A stretch of DNA of 64,000 bases from Caldicellulosiruptoraceae bacterium PP1 (lineage in GTDB: Bacteria > Bacillota > Thermoanaerobacteria > Caldicellulosiruptorales > Caldicellulosiruptoraceae): assembly GCA_041320695.1 (NCBI GenBank), contig JBGGOQ010000001.1, forward strand, positions 558,001-622,000, given 5' to 3'. The translations under genes were made by a program, and so were the position numbers. Below are positions 18,134-27,158 of this stretch, in pieces. The notes beneath the pieces were generated by a model. The model saw only the letters and a list, made by a program, of their open reading frames with translations, ran no database searches and had not been told where the DNA came from. The number at the start of each line of letters is the position of its first letter. Within the stretch, counting starts at the first letter, position 1.

Positions 18134-19150
18134 TCAAAGCTTATAATCAATTATCAATACAAAGCCCTTATCTTTTTGTTTAATCATAAAATCTCCATTA
18201 TATGCTTTAATAAAAATACCTGCAATTTCTAATATATCTAAAGTATTTTGATTATTTATTTCATCAATAGGTATAATAAAAATAAGATTTTGTTCCTCTT
18301 GCTTTTTTGCATAAGTTAGTTCAATTTGAAGTAAATCTAAACTGTTGACATTATAAAGAATTGAAATTATTTCGATAAGTGTTAGAAATATAATAGTGTA
18401 ATTACCTTCAAAAATAATATTGCTTATATCAGAATTTCGTACATTTAATATTAATTTTTTATTAATATTTAGCTTTTCTTCAATAAACTTATAGATTTCA
18501 TTTCTTAATCTTTCATAGCCAAATTTAATTTTGAAAGTTGGTTGTGATGAAATAATGTTTTTAAAAATTCTTTTAAAATTAGCTATTATTGTATCAAAAT
18601 TATCATCATTCTTTTTTTCAATTATATAATCAAATAACTTTGAAATTGCATTATTGATATATAAAAAGTCTTGCCCAACCTCTTTAAATTTTTGTTCTGT
18701 TGTTTTCAAGATATTAATGTACATCTGATTTTTCTTTTCTAATGCCTTTGTTAATTCTTCTTTTTCTTCTTGTAAATTGTAATATTCTATAGCTTGTTTA
18801 AGTATTTCTTTGAATTCTTCTTCCATTTTCCAAGGTTTAGTTACATATCTGAATACATCAGCTTGATTTATGGTAGCTAAAACTTGTGATAACTGTGTAT
18901 AACCGGATAGTACAATTCTTACAATTTTAGGATATTTTTCTTTTACTATTTTAAGAAAGGTTAATCCGTCCATTTGCGGCATTTTCATATCGGCAACAAC
19001 CACATGTACCTCTTCTCTATTAAGAATATTTAATGCTTCTTCAGCTGAGATAGTAAATATACATCTATATTCTTCATCAAATAATGATCTTTTCAAGGAG
19101 TTTAATATATTTTCTTCATCATCAACAAAAAGTATTGTTCTCTTTTTCAT
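18134..19150 (-). CDS. Response regulator with a degenerate kinase-like C-terminal region
   Basis: A 338-residue protein. The N-terminal receiver domain (1-125) has the acidic pair in ILFVDDEEN, phosphoacceptor Asp54 (VVADMKMPQMDG), and the Thr/Lys end VTKPWKMEEE. A coiled coil follows (about 125-165). Residues 165-338 match no family I can name, but NYTIIFLTLIEII and the ending EIAGIFIKAYNGDFMIKQKD resemble the N-box region and last strands of a histidine-kinase ATPase without its glycine boxes. It is third in a run of receiver genes. The output is unknown; it may be a pseudo-kinase partner of the hybrid kinase encoded upstream. Confidence 0.8.
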   Translation of the reverse strand: MKKRTILFVDDEENILNSLKRSLFDEEYRCIFTISAEEALNILNREEVHVVVADMKMPQMDGLTFLKIVKEKYPKIVRIVLSGYTQLSQVLATINQADVFRYVTKPWKMEEEFKEILKQAIEYYNLQEEKEELTKALEKKNQMYINILKTTEQKFKEVGQDFLYINNAISKLFDYIIEKKNDDNFDTIIANFKRIFKNIISSQPTFKIKFGYERLRNEIYKFIEEKLNINKKLILNVRNSDISNIIFEGNYTIIFLTLIEIISILYNVNSLDLLQIELTYAKKQEEQNLIFIIPIDEINNQNTLDILEIAGIFIKAYNGDFMIKQKDKGFVLIIDYKL

Positions 19151-19160
19151 AGAAATCCTC

Positions 19161-20348
19161 CTATAATCTTAACTCATTTTGTAATTCAATACATAAATCT
19201 TCAATTATTTTTAGTTTTTCTCCATCTAATTTCAGATAATTTATTGAATAAGTTGGATCAGTAGTCTTATTCTTATTGTCTAATATTAACCATGAGTAGT
19301 GACAAGCAATGTTTACAATACATACTAATTCTTTGTTTATGATATTTATATCTTGGGGATTATGATGAAATAATGCTGTTTCAACAATAGGCAGTGGAAG
19401 TTGCCACCACGCAAGAAGAGCTCCCCCTATCTCAGCATGGTTAATTCCGAAATATTCTTTTTCTTTTGTTAAAATATCATCAATGCTTTTATTTTTCAAG
19501 CTTTCATTAAATTCCTTATATTTTTTTTGATATATTTTACATAGAACTAAGTTCCCCAATCCATGTAAAAGGCCTGCACAAGAATAACTATCATGCATTT
19601 TTTTGCGTAATATTTTCTCATAAATAAAACTTGTCAATTTGTTTGATAAATTAGCATGAATCCATAATTCCTTTTTTTCAATACTATCGTCAATTAACAT
19701 TTCTATAAATGTTTGTGATAAAATAATGTTTTTGATATTAATTAATCCTAAATACACAATAGCATTCTTTATAGATGCAGTCTTTAGATTGTAAAATGCT
19801 GAGTTGGCTACTTGAAGTATCTTTGCACTTATAGCTGGATCTTTTTCAATTTCTTTGACAATTTTACTAATATCCTCATTATCGCTTATTAGATTTAAGA
19901 CATTTAAATATAAATTTTTCAGTGTAGGAACATAATCTATATTGTTAATAATCTCCAAAAGTTTTTTATCTTTAATTAATTGTTCAATATAAAATACATT
20001 TTTAATAATCTTTTTTAATGTTTCATCATCCCATGGTTTATAAATATATAATTTTGCTATATTTGTTTGTATAGCTTTAAAAATAATATCTTCATCTGCA
20101 TATCCACTAAGAATAATTCTTATTACCGAAGGATATTTATTTTTTACTATCTTTAATAATTCATACCCATCCATTTTAGGCATACGCATATCTGAAATTA
20201 TTAAATCAATTTGATTATTTTTTAAAATATCAAGAGCACTCTCTCCGTCTTCTGCAACAAAAATATCATAATCCTCATCAATAAATGCTCTTTGTAAAGC
20301 TCTTAAAATATATTTCTCATCATCAACAAACAATATTTTTTTCATCAT
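19161..20348 (-). CDS. Response regulator with HDOD domain
   Basis: A 395-residue protein. The receiver domain (1-125) has ILFVDDEKY, Asp53 in LIISDMRMPKMDG, and IYKPWDDETLK. The HDOD domain (about 145-345) has DPAISAKILQVANSAFYNLK, the AIVYLGLINIKNIILS helix, and HAEIGGALLAWWQLPLPIVE. HDOD is a catalytically reduced relative of HD phosphohydrolases, used as a signalling scaffold. ATG 20348 has GGATG seven bases upstream; the next codon is also ATG. It sits 15 bases after the hybrid kinase and 10 before the next regulator, so the three are one operon. Confidence 0.92.
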   Translation of the reverse strand: MMKKILFVDDEKYILRALQRAFIDEDYDIFVAEDGESALDILKNNQIDLIISDMRMPKMDGYELLKIVKNKYPSVIRIILSGYADEDIIFKAIQTNIAKLYIYKPWDDETLKKIIKNVFYIEQLIKDKKLLEIINNIDYVPTLKNLYLNVLNLISDNEDISKIVKEIEKDPAISAKILQVANSAFYNLKTASIKNAIVYLGLINIKNIILSQTFIEMLIDDSIEKKELWIHANLSNKLTSFIYEKILRKKMHDSYSCAGLLHGLGNLVLCKIYQKKYKEFNESLKNKSIDDILTKEKEYFGINHAEIGGALLAWWQLPLPIVETALFHHNPQDINIINKELVCIVNIACHYSWLILDNKNKTTDPTYSINYLKLDGEKLKIIEDLCIELQNELRL

Positions 20349-20363
20349 TATATCACATCCATG

Positions 20364-21677
20364 TTAATTATTATCTGATATTTCGTTATTTCTGGGAATA
20401 TTAACAATAAATTCGGCACCGTTCCCCTCTTCAGAAAATACTTTAATATTACCTTTATGTTTATTTACTATAATATCATAAGAAATACTAAGCCCAAGTC
20501 CTGTACCTTGTCCTACCTCTTTTGTTGTAAAGAATGGTTCAAATATTTTACTTAAATAAACCCTTTTAATTCCAGGACCGTCATCTTTAATAGAAAAATA
20601 CACATTTTCTTCATCATACCAAGTTTTTATTATTATATGTCCTCTCTCATCCTTGTTTTGAGACTTGATTGCCTGAACTGCATTAATAATAATGTTAAGT
20701 ACAACTTGACCTATTTCACCTCTATTGCAATAAACTTGAGGTAATTTATCATATTCTTTAATAATGTCAATTTTATATTTAATTTCATTTTTAGCAATTA
20801 TTAATGTTTCATCAATAATGTCATTTATATCCTCATAGGTAAAGTTTGAATCATGACCACTTCTTGCAAAACGCCTTAAACTTTGAACAATTCGTGTAAC
20901 TCTTTCAATACCTTCTTGAGATTCAGCAAAAAGGTCATCAATATCAGAAATGATATAGTCTATTTTATTCTTATGAATTAATTGTGAAAGATTGCTTATA
21001 TCATCTTTCATCTTTTCACAGTCAATATTGTTAAAATTTGTAACGCTTTTTATAATATCATTTATTGAACTAATAACTTCAACCATTTTCTTTGAATATT
21101 TATATAATGTTTCAAAATTAGTTGATATAAATCCTAAAGGGTTGTTAATTTCATGAGCAATACCAGCTGCAATCTGTCCTATTGCCGACATTTTTTCAGA
21201 ATGAATTAAATAGTCCTGTGTTTCTTTTAATTTATTTGCAATTGTTGCTAATTCTTTATTTTTTTCTTGTAAATTCTGAAGTGTAGTTTTATATAAATAT
21301 TGATAGCTCCTGAGTCTAAAAGCAGCTTTAAGACGTGAAATTAGTTCATTTTCATCAAATGGTTTTCGAATAAAGTCATTAGCACCACTATCAAAAGCTT
21401 CTCTTAATATATTATCTTTATTTATTGACGTCATCACAATTATATATATATCTCCATATTCTTTCATTCTTCTTATACTTTTTACCACTTCAATCCCACT
21501 TTTTCCAGGCATGACAACATCAATAAGCAGAATATCATATGAATCTTTTTCGAGAATATTTTGTGCCTCATCACCATTGTAACATTCATATATTTCAGCA
21601 TTTATATTATTACTTAATATCATATCCTTTGCCTGAGCAGTTATGAATGGGCTATCATCAACAATTAATATTTTCAT
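20364..21677 (-). CDS. Receiver-histidine kinase hybrid
   Basis: A 437-residue soluble kinase with the receiver domain first (MKILIVDDSPF; Asp53 in LLIDVVMPGKSG; FIRKPFDENEL). A coiled coil (125-165) leads to the H-box EKMSAIGQIAAGIAHEINNP with the phospho-accepting His. The ATPase has N-box QVVLNIIINAVQAI, G1 IKDDGPGI and G2 GQGTGLGLSISYDI. There are no membrane segments, so it senses a cytoplasmic or partner signal. A GTG nine bases upstream lies inside the ribosome-binding site AGGGGTGG, so ATG 21677 is chosen. It is the first gene of the receiver trio; a hairpin element separates it from cheW. Confidence 0.92.
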   Translation of the reverse strand: MKILIVDDSPFITAQAKDMILSNNINAEIYECYNGDEAQNILEKDSYDILLIDVVMPGKSGIEVVKSIRRMKEYGDIYIIVMTSINKDNILREAFDSGANDFIRKPFDENELISRLKAAFRLRSYQYLYKTTLQNLQEKNKELATIANKLKETQDYLIHSEKMSAIGQIAAGIAHEINNPLGFISTNFETLYKYSKKMVEVISSINDIIKSVTNFNNIDCEKMKDDISNLSQLIHKNKIDYIISDIDDLFAESQEGIERVTRIVQSLRRFARSGHDSNFTYEDINDIIDETLIIAKNEIKYKIDIIKEYDKLPQVYCNRGEIGQVVLNIIINAVQAIKSQNKDERGHIIIKTWYDEENVYFSIKDDGPGIKRVYLSKIFEPFFTTKEVGQGTGLGLSISYDIIVNKHKGNIKVFSEEGNGAEFIVNIPRNNEISDNN

Positions 21678-21700
21678 ATATACCACCCCTTAAAAAAATA

Positions 21701-21786
21701 AGCTGTCCAAAAAGCTATTTATATTTCCTAATAACTAGATATAATCATTATGTAAGAAATATAAACAAATGTACTTTGGACAGCCT
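21701..21786. repeat. MITE-like hairpin element between cheW and the kinase gene
   Basis: Outer arms GCTGTCCAAA (21702-21711) and TTTGGACAGC (21775-21784) are perfect over 10 bp. Just inside them, TTTATATTTC and GAAATATAAA form a second 10-bp pairing. The whole 83-base unit folds into one long imperfect hairpin. The ends resemble GGCTGTCC-type terminal repeats of some insertion sequences, so it may be a miniature transposable element. On the minus strand it is followed by TTATTTTTTTA, so it could also end cheW transcription. No second copy is visible in the window. Confidence 0.45.
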
Positions 21787-21797
21787 AAATGACACAT

Positions 21798-22244
21798 TTA
21801 ATTGTTTAATACTCTTTCGATTAATTGCTCTTCATCTATTGTCAATACTCTTTTTAGATTAAGTATAATCAGTAATTCTTCGCCTATTCGAGCAATTGAT
21901 TGGATATAATTCCTTTTAATACCTTTTATATTTTCTTTTGCTTCTTCAACATTCTGTTCGTCAATCTTTAAAATTTCAGAAACATCATCAACTAAAAAGC
22001 CCATCATGAACTTATCAAGTTGCACAATAACAACCTTTGGATTTAAAGCATTAGATCCAAGCATTAACCTTTTTGATAAATTAATAATTGGAACTGATGT
22101 CCCTCTTAAGTCGATTAATCCTTCAAGATATTCAGGTGCATTAGGAATTTTGGTAAATTTTGTAGGTTTTATTATCTCTACAATATCCAAAATCTCAACA
22201 CCAAATAATTGATCACCTACACTAAAAACAACATATTGTTTCAT
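21798..22244 (-). CDS. cheW: CheW-type chemotaxis scaffold protein
   Basis: A 148-residue single-domain CheW: QYVVFSVGDQLFGVEILDIV, then PNAPEYLEGLIDLRGTSVPI, and ILKIDEQNV near the end. CheW couples chemoreceptors to CheA. No CheA, receptor or flagellar gene is in the window, and the gene follows prfB directly (TAA then ATG). The nearby soluble receiver-kinase genes or the type IV pilus locus are possible clients, as in Pil-Chp systems, but that link is inference. The ribosome-binding site GAGGTT lies inside the prfB end. Confidence 0.93.
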   Translation of the reverse strand: MKQYVVFSVGDQLFGVEILDIVEIIKPTKFTKIPNAPEYLEGLIDLRGTSVPIINLSKRLMLGSNALNPKVVIVQLDKFMMGFLVDDVSEILKIDEQNVEEAKENIKGIKRNYIQSIARIGEELLIILNLKRVLTIDEEQLIERVLNN

Positions 22245-23361
22245 TTACATAACCTCCTCATTTTTATACATTTTGAGGTAAGCATTAATAAAAATATCTA
22301 TGTCTCCATCCATTACGCTCTGAACATTTCCAACTTCTGCATTAGTTCTATGATCTTTTACTAACGTATATGGGCAAAATACATATGATCTAATTTGATT
22401 TCCCCATCCTATGTCAGTTTGTTCGCCTTTGATTAAGTTCATCTTTTCTCTTTGTTCTTTTTCTTTCAGTTCGAAAAGCTTTGCTTTTAATATTTTCATT
22501 GCAGTTTCTCTATTTTTGTGCTGTGATCTCTCGTTTTGGCATGTAACAACAATTCCTGTGGGTATATGTTTTATTCTTACAGCAGATTCAGTTTTATTAA
22601 CATGCTGGCCACCTGCTCCTGAAGCCCTATATGTGTCTATTTCAAGTTCTTCATCTTTTATTATAATATCTGTATCATCTTCTACTTCTGGTAAAACCTC
22701 AACTGCTGCAAAAGATGTATGTCTTCTTCCAGCTGCATCAAAAGGTGAGATTCTAACTAATCTATGCACACCTTTTTCTGATTTTAAAAATCCATAGGCA
22801 TTTTCACCAACTATTCTAATAGTAACACTTTTTATTCCAGCTTCGTCACCCGGTAGTAAATCTAATGTTTCTACCTTAAAGCCTTTTGTATTAGCCCATC
22901 TTGTATACATCCTTAAAAGCATCTCAACCCAATCTTGAGCTTCTGTTCCTCCTGCACCGGAATGTATAGATAAAATAGCATTATTCTTATCATAAGGACC
23001 GCTTAATAAGGTTTGTAATTTTAGTTCTTCTAACCTTCTTGATATTTGTTTATATTCTATATTTAAATCAGTATACATTTCATCATTTTTTTCATCTATA
23101 CAAAGCAGAATTAACTCTTTAAGGTCAGACCATTTCTTATATAATTCTTCATACCCATCTATTTTATCTTTTAATCTTTTGATATTTTGAAGAACCTTTT
23201 GTGAATTCTCTACATCTTGCCAAAAATCATTTTCATGAGTTTTCTTTTCTAATTGATCTAGTTCTTTTTTTACAATGTCTATGTCAAAGAGAAACCCTCA
23301 CTTCTTCAAAATCACTTCTTAGTTGTTCAACACTTTGTAATAACTCCTCAAATTGAACCAA
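22245..23361 (-). CDS. prfB: Peptide chain release factor 2 (programmed frameshift)
   Basis: RF2 ends translation at UGA and UAA. The gene is in two frames: 25 codons from TTG 23361 (VQFEELLQSVEQLRSDFEEV...) reach CTT TGA C, and a +1 shift over base 23286 continues as DIDIVKKELDQLEKK to 22245, giving about 371 residues. The anticodon-like motif SPF (RISPFDAAGRR) and the catalytic GGQ (SGAGGQHVNKTESAVRIKH) are present. GGGGAG precedes the TTG start at 6 bases (a second TTG lies 3 bases upstream). It follows secA by 20 bases and directly abuts cheW. Confidence 0.97.
23283..23297 (-). promoter_or_regulatory. RF2 autoregulatory +1 frameshift site
   Basis: The minus strand reads AGGGTTTCTCTTTGAC: slippery CTT (23289-23287) followed by in-frame TGA (23286-23284) and C. 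The stop is codon 26, exactly as in the classical prfB site. An AGGG stimulator lies 5 bases before CTT, against 3 in the E. coli arrangement. Low RF2 lets ribosomes slip into the +1 frame and make more RF2. Confidence 0.95.
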
Positions 23362-23381
23362 CAAAAACTCCCCTTTCATTA

Positions 23382-25928
23382 TTAAATAGCACCGCAACAT
23401 TTTTTATATTTTTTTCCACTGCCACAAGGACATGGATCATTTCTTCCCACTTTTTGATTTTTAACAATTGGTTTCCTAGAAACTCCATCAGTTGGTGCAT
23501 TTTCATAAGTTTCTGAAACAACTCTTTCTCTTTGAGGTAGATTTTCAATATGAGCATTAATAATAATCCTTAAAGTATCTTCCTGTATCTTTTTTATCAT
23601 TTGGTCAAACATTTCAAAACCTTCAAATTTATATTCAATAACAGGATCCCTTTGCCCCAAAGATCTTAATCCAATTCCTTCTCTTAGTTGATCCATTGCA
23701 TCAATATGATCCATCCAATGTGTATCAACTACTTTTAATAACACAACCCTTTCTAGTTCCCTCATTAATTGTCCAACTTCATTTTCCTTTTTGCTATATC
23801 TTTCTTTTGCAATATTAATTAATTCTTGCTTAAGTTCATCTTTTGTCATTTTAAGTACTTTTGTTTCATCAATCTCGTCAGTTAAAAATATTGTTTTCAA
23901 ATCTTGTAATAAACCGTTAATATCCCACTCATCTTGATGTGGAGTCTCTCCAGTATATATTTTAATTTTATATTCGATTAGTTCATCAATCATATTAAGA
24001 ATATATTCTTTAAGGTTTTCACCTTCTAAAACCTTTCGTCTTTGCGAATAAATAAGCTCTCTTTGTCTATTTAGAACATCGTCATATTGAAGCACATGCT
24101 TACGAACTTCAAAGTTTCTTGATTCTACCCTTTTTTGAGCTTTCTCAATAGCATCTGTTAAAAGCCTATGTTCAATAGGTTGGTCATCTGGAAAGCCTAA
24201 AGATTCAATCATATTCTTTACACGTTCAGAACCAAATAGCCTCATTAAATCATCTTCGAGTGATACATAAAATCTTGATTCACCAGGATCACCTTGACGA
24301 CCAGATCTTCCTCTTAACTGATTATCAATTCTTCTACTTTCATGGCGTTCTGTACCAATAATTTTAAGTCCTCCCAATTGAGCTACACCTTCACCTAAAA
24401 CTATATCTGTACCTCTACCAGCCATATTTGTTGCAATTGTTACAGCACCTTTTTGACCTGCTTGTGCTATAATCATTGCTTCTTTATCATGATATTTGGC
24501 ATTTAAAACTTCATGCTTTATTCCTCGTTTTTTCAGCATATCACTTAAAATCTCAGATTTTTCAATAGAAATTGTTCCAACTAAAACTGGTTGGCCTTTA
24601 TGATTAGTTTTTTCAATTTCGTTAACAATAGCTTCAAATTTTGCTTTTTCTGTTTTATATATCAAATCTGGGTGATCAATTCTTATCATTGGTTTATTTG
24701 TTGGAATTTCTATTACATCTAATTTATAAATTTCTCTAAATTCTTGTTCTTCAGTTTTTGCAGTACCAGTCATACCTGAAAGCTTGTTATATAATCTAAA
24801 ATAATTTTGGAAAGTAATTGTAGCTAATGTTCTACTTTCTCTTTCAATTTTAACTCCTTCTTTTGCTTCAATAGCTTGATGAAGCCCTTCTGAAAATCTA
24901 CGTCCGTACATAAGCCTTCCGGTAAACTCATCAACAATGATAACTTCTCCATCTTTTACAACATAGTCTCTATCTCTCTTCATAAGCCCATGAGCTTTTA
25001 ATGCTTGTATAATATGGTGATTAATTGTTGCATTATCCGGATCAGCTAAATTTGTAAGTCCAAAATATTTCTCAGCTTTTTTGATACCCTCTTCTGTAAG
25101 TGATACAGTATGTCTCTTCTCATTAACAATATAATCATAGCCAGTTGTATCTGGCATTGTTTTATCATCATCACTGTTATAATAAAAAGGTTTTAACCTT
25201 CTTGCAAAATTATCGGCTCTTTTGTACAAATCAGTAGATTTTTCTGCAGGACCAGAAATAATAAGAGGAGTCCTTGCTTCATCAATTAAGATTGAATCAA
25301 CCTCGTCAACAATAGCAAAGTTTAATTCTCGTTGAACTAATTCTTCTTTATAAATTGCCATGTTATCTCGTAGATAATCAAAGCCAAATTCATTGTTTGT
25401 TCCATAAGTTATATCTGAATTATATGCTTGCCTTCTTTGAGTTGCATCAAGTCCATGAACAATTACACCTACTGATAGACCTAAGAACTTATAAATTGGC
25501 CCCATCCACTCAGCATCTCTATTTGCTAAATAGTCATTTACGGTAACTATATGAACGCCTTTACCAGTTAAAGCATTAAGATAAGCAGGTAAGGTGGCAA
25601 CTAAAGTTTTCCCTTCACCAGTTTTCATCTCAGCTATTCTGCCTTGGTGAAGTACTATACCACCAATAAGCTGAACTCTGAAATGCCTCATTTTTAATGT
25701 TCTAAACGCCGCTTCTCTAACAGTTGCATAAGCTTCTGGTAAAATATCATCAAGTGTCTCTCCATTATTAAGCCTTTCTTTGAAAATCTCTGTTTTCTGT
25801 CTTAATTCAGCATCTGACAGTTTTTCATATTCTTTGCTTAATCTTTCTATCTCATCAACTATTGGTAATATTCTTTTTACTTCTCTATCACTATAACTTC
25901 CAAATAATTTTTCAACAAATTTAAGCAT
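23382..25928 (-). CDS. secA: Preprotein translocase ATPase SecA
   Basis: An 848-residue motor of the Sec pathway. Walker [20 protein letters not shown], the DEAD-type box [20 protein letters not shown], the preprotein-binding region around 220-370, NBD2 with [14 protein letters not shown] and the arginine finger [15 protein letters not shown] are present. The C-terminal zinc finger [13 protein letters not shown] is present. An ATG at 25943 has no ribosome-binding site; ATG 25928 has GAGG 9 bases away and starts [20 protein letters not shown], as expected. It is the first gene of secA-prfB-cheW. Confidence 0.98.
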   Translation of the reverse strand: MLKFVEKLFGSYSDREVKRILPIVDEIERLSKEYEKLSDAELRQKTEIFKERLNNGETLDDILPEAYATVREAAFRTLKMRHFRVQLIGGIVLHQGRIAEMKTGEGKTLVATLPAYLNALTGKGVHIVTVNDYLANRDAEWMGPIYKFLGLSVGVIVHGLDATQRRQAYNSDITYGTNNEFGFDYLRDNMAIYKEELVQRELNFAIVDEVDSILIDEARTPLIISGPAEKSTDLYKRADNFARRLKPFYYNSDDDKTMPDTTGYDYIVNEKRHTVSLTEEGIKKAEKYFGLTNLADPDNATINHHIIQALKAHGLMKRDRDYVVKDGEVIIVDEFTGRLMYGRRFSEGLHQAIEAKEGVKIERESRTLATITFQNYFRLYNKLSGMTGTAKTEEQEFREIYKLDVIEIPTNKPMIRIDHPDLIYKTEKAKFEAIVNEIEKTNHKGQPVLVGTISIEKSEILSDMLKKRGIKHEVLNAKYHDKEAMIIAQAGQKGAVTIATNMAGRGTDIVLGEGVAQLGGLKIIGTERHESRRIDNQLRGRSGRQGDPGESRFYVSLEDDLMRLFGSERVKNMIESLGFPDDQPIEHRLLTDAIEKAQKRVESRNFEVRKHVLQYDDVLNRQRELIYSQRRKVLEGENLKEYILNMIDELIEYKIKIYTGETPHQDEWDINGLLQDLKTIFLTDEIDETKVLKMTKDELKQELINIAKERYSKKENEVGQLMRELERVVLLKVVDTHWMDHIDAMDQLREGIGLRSLGQRDPVIEYKFEGFEMFDQMIKKIQEDTLRIIINAHIENLPQRERVVSETYENAPTDGVSRKPIVKNQKVGRNDPCPCGSGKKYKKCCGAI

Positions 25929-25971
25929 TTTACTCAACCTCATTCTAAAATTTTATATACTTCAAATTATT

Positions 25972-25999
25972 ATTTTATCATATTTATATAAATATTCAA
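25972..25999 (-). promoter_or_regulatory. Promoter of secA-prfB-cheW
   Basis: TTGAAT (-35, 25999-25994), 16 bases, TAAAAT (-10, 25977-25972), 44 bases before the secA ATG and immediately after the hpf terminator. Confidence 0.6.
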
Positions 26000-26000
26000 A

Positions 26001-26040
26001 TAAAAAACCACCCAAGGAATGAATATCCTTGAGCGGTGTT
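26001..26040 (-). terminator. Terminator of hpf
   Basis: The minus strand has an imperfect stem (26031-26040 region with 26007-26021, core CAAGGA/TCCTTG) followed by TTTTTTATTT. It separates hpf from the secA promoter. Confidence 0.75.
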
Positions 26041-26053
26041 GTGAATTTAAATT

Positions 26054-26587
26054 TTAATATTCAGGTTCAATAAGTCCATATGCTCCATCATTTCGTTTAT
26101 ATACAACATTTACCTTTTCTGTGTCACCATTCAAAAATACAAAGAAATTATGACCAACTAGGTTCATTTCTAATATCGCTTCTTCCACACTCATGGGTTT
26201 TATTGGAAATTTTTTTGTTTTTGCAATAATAAAATCTTCTGTTTGTTCCTCTTCTTCAAAATCAATAGAAGTTATATATCTTAGTGATTCAGCTTCTTTT
26301 GTCCTTTTACTTATCTTTGTTTTATATTTTCTTATTTGTCTTTCCAAGCTTTCGATAACTAAATCTATAGCAGAATACATATCTGTACTTTCCTCTTCAG
26401 CTCTTAATATCATTCCATAAAACGGTATTGTAACCTCTATTATATGCCTTATTTTTTCCACACTTAATGTTACATGAACATCAACATCTTTTTTAATATA
26501 CTTTTCAAGTTTGGATAATTTCTTTTCAACCCTTTCTCTTAGTGCATTTGTGATTTCAATATTTTTACCACTTATAATGAATTTCAT
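26054..26587 (-). CDS. hpf: Long-form ribosome hibernation promoting factor
   Basis: A 177-residue long HPF, which pairs 70S ribosomes into inactive 100S dimers in stationary phase. The N-terminal domain (MKFIISGKNIEITNALRERV, then KLEKYIKKD and the MYSAIDLVIESLERQIRKYK helix) sits at the mRNA/tRNA site. The C-terminal domain (about 118-177, VVYKRNDGAYGLIEP) dimerises. An ATG nine bases upstream abuts the ribosome-binding site; ATG 26587 has GAGG at 9 bases. It stands alone, with its own terminator. Confidence 0.96.
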   Translation of the reverse strand: MKFIISGKNIEITNALRERVEKKLSKLEKYIKKDVDVHVTLSVEKIRHIIEVTIPFYGMILRAEEESTDMYSAIDLVIESLERQIRKYKTKISKRTKEAESLRYITSIDFEEEEQTEDFIIAKTKKFPIKPMSVEEAILEMNLVGHNFFVFLNGDTEKVNVVYKRNDGAYGLIEPEY

Positions 26588-26674
26588 TAAAATCATCCTC
26601 TCTATGTAGTGGTTATTATTTTATATTATATATATACCCTTCAAAATACTTTTTACACATTTTAAATAAAAAAT

Positions 26675-26708
26675 AAAAACCTACCCTAAAAACTTAGGAT
26701 AGGTTTTT
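26675..26708. terminator. Terminator after the zinc-ribbon gene (bidirectional form)
   Basis: Stem AACCTACCCTAA with TTAGGATAGGTT (one C-A mismatch), loop of 4. On the minus strand it is followed by TTTTTATTTTTTAT; the plus strand also has T8. It ends the 26743-27039 gene and isolates hpf. Confidence 0.8.
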
Positions 26709-26742
26709 TTTGCTACATATTATTTATATTTAAAACTGCAGC

Positions 26743-27039
26743 TTAATTTGTAGCTTTTACTTTTGCGAAGCAATCGCTGCAGTAAATTGGTCTATCATTA
26801 CGTGGTCTAAATGGAACCTTTGTTTCTTTTCCGCATGCACTGCATACAGCATCAAAAAGTTCTCTCTTTTGTTGTGGTCTTGCCTCGCGTCTTTGCATTG
26901 ACTTTCTTTGATCTCTGCAATCTTTACATCTTGATGGTTCGTTTTTGAACCCCTTTTCTGCGTAGAATTCTTGTTCACCTGCTGTGAAAACAAATTCTCT
27001 TCCGCAATCTTTACATACTAAAACTTTGTCTTGATACAT
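26743..27039 (-). CDS. CxxC-x17-CxxC zinc-ribbon protein
   Basis: A 98-residue protein with two zinc ribbons: VCKDCGREFVF paired with RCKDCRDQRKS, and VCSACGKETKVPFRP paired with YCSDCFAKVK. This double-CxxC small protein family is common in Firmicutes and neighbouring phyla; its function is unknown, and nucleic-acid or ribosome binding is only a guess from the basic linker (QRREARPQQKRE). The start ATG 27039 follows GAGGGG. It is monocistronic with a very good promoter, a large palindrome at its transcription start and a strong terminator, so it is probably highly and specifically regulated. Confidence 0.88.
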   Translation of the reverse strand: MYQDKVLVCKDCGREFVFTAGEQEFYAEKGFKNEPSRCKDCRDQRKSMQRREARPQQKRELFDAVCSACGKETKVPFRPRNDRPIYCSDCFAKVKATN

Positions 27040-27071
27040 TAAAAATTCCCCTCACTTTTTGGATTTTAACT

Positions 27072-27107
27072 AAGACACTATTTGTTCACCTTGAACAATC
27101 ATGTCTT
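27072..27107. promoter_or_regulatory. Nested palindrome at the start of the zinc-ribbon transcript
   Basis: Inner arms TTGTTCA (27082-27088) and TGAACAA (27092-27098) are separated by CCT; outer arms AAGACA (27072-27077) and TGTCTT (27102-27107) share nearly the same centre. The dyad begins at the predicted transcription start (near 27105). It may be a repressor operator or a 5' RNA hairpin. Confidence 0.55.
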
Positions 27108-27111
27108 TTTA

Positions 27112-27140
27112 ATTATATACCTGTTTTGGTATTTTGGCAA
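27112..27140 (-). promoter_or_regulatory. Promoter of the zinc-ribbon gene
   Basis: TTGCCA (-35, 27140-27135), 17 bases, TATAAT (-10, 27117-27112): perfect -10 and near-perfect -35 at ideal spacing. Confidence 0.8.
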
Positions 27141-27158
27141 TAGTTTTTAAAAAATAAT

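Noticed and set aside
23287-23361. prfB as a frameshifted pseudogene
   Set aside because: The stop is at codon 26 in the exact CTT TGA C context, and both halves are intact and typical of RF2, so it is programmed frameshifting.
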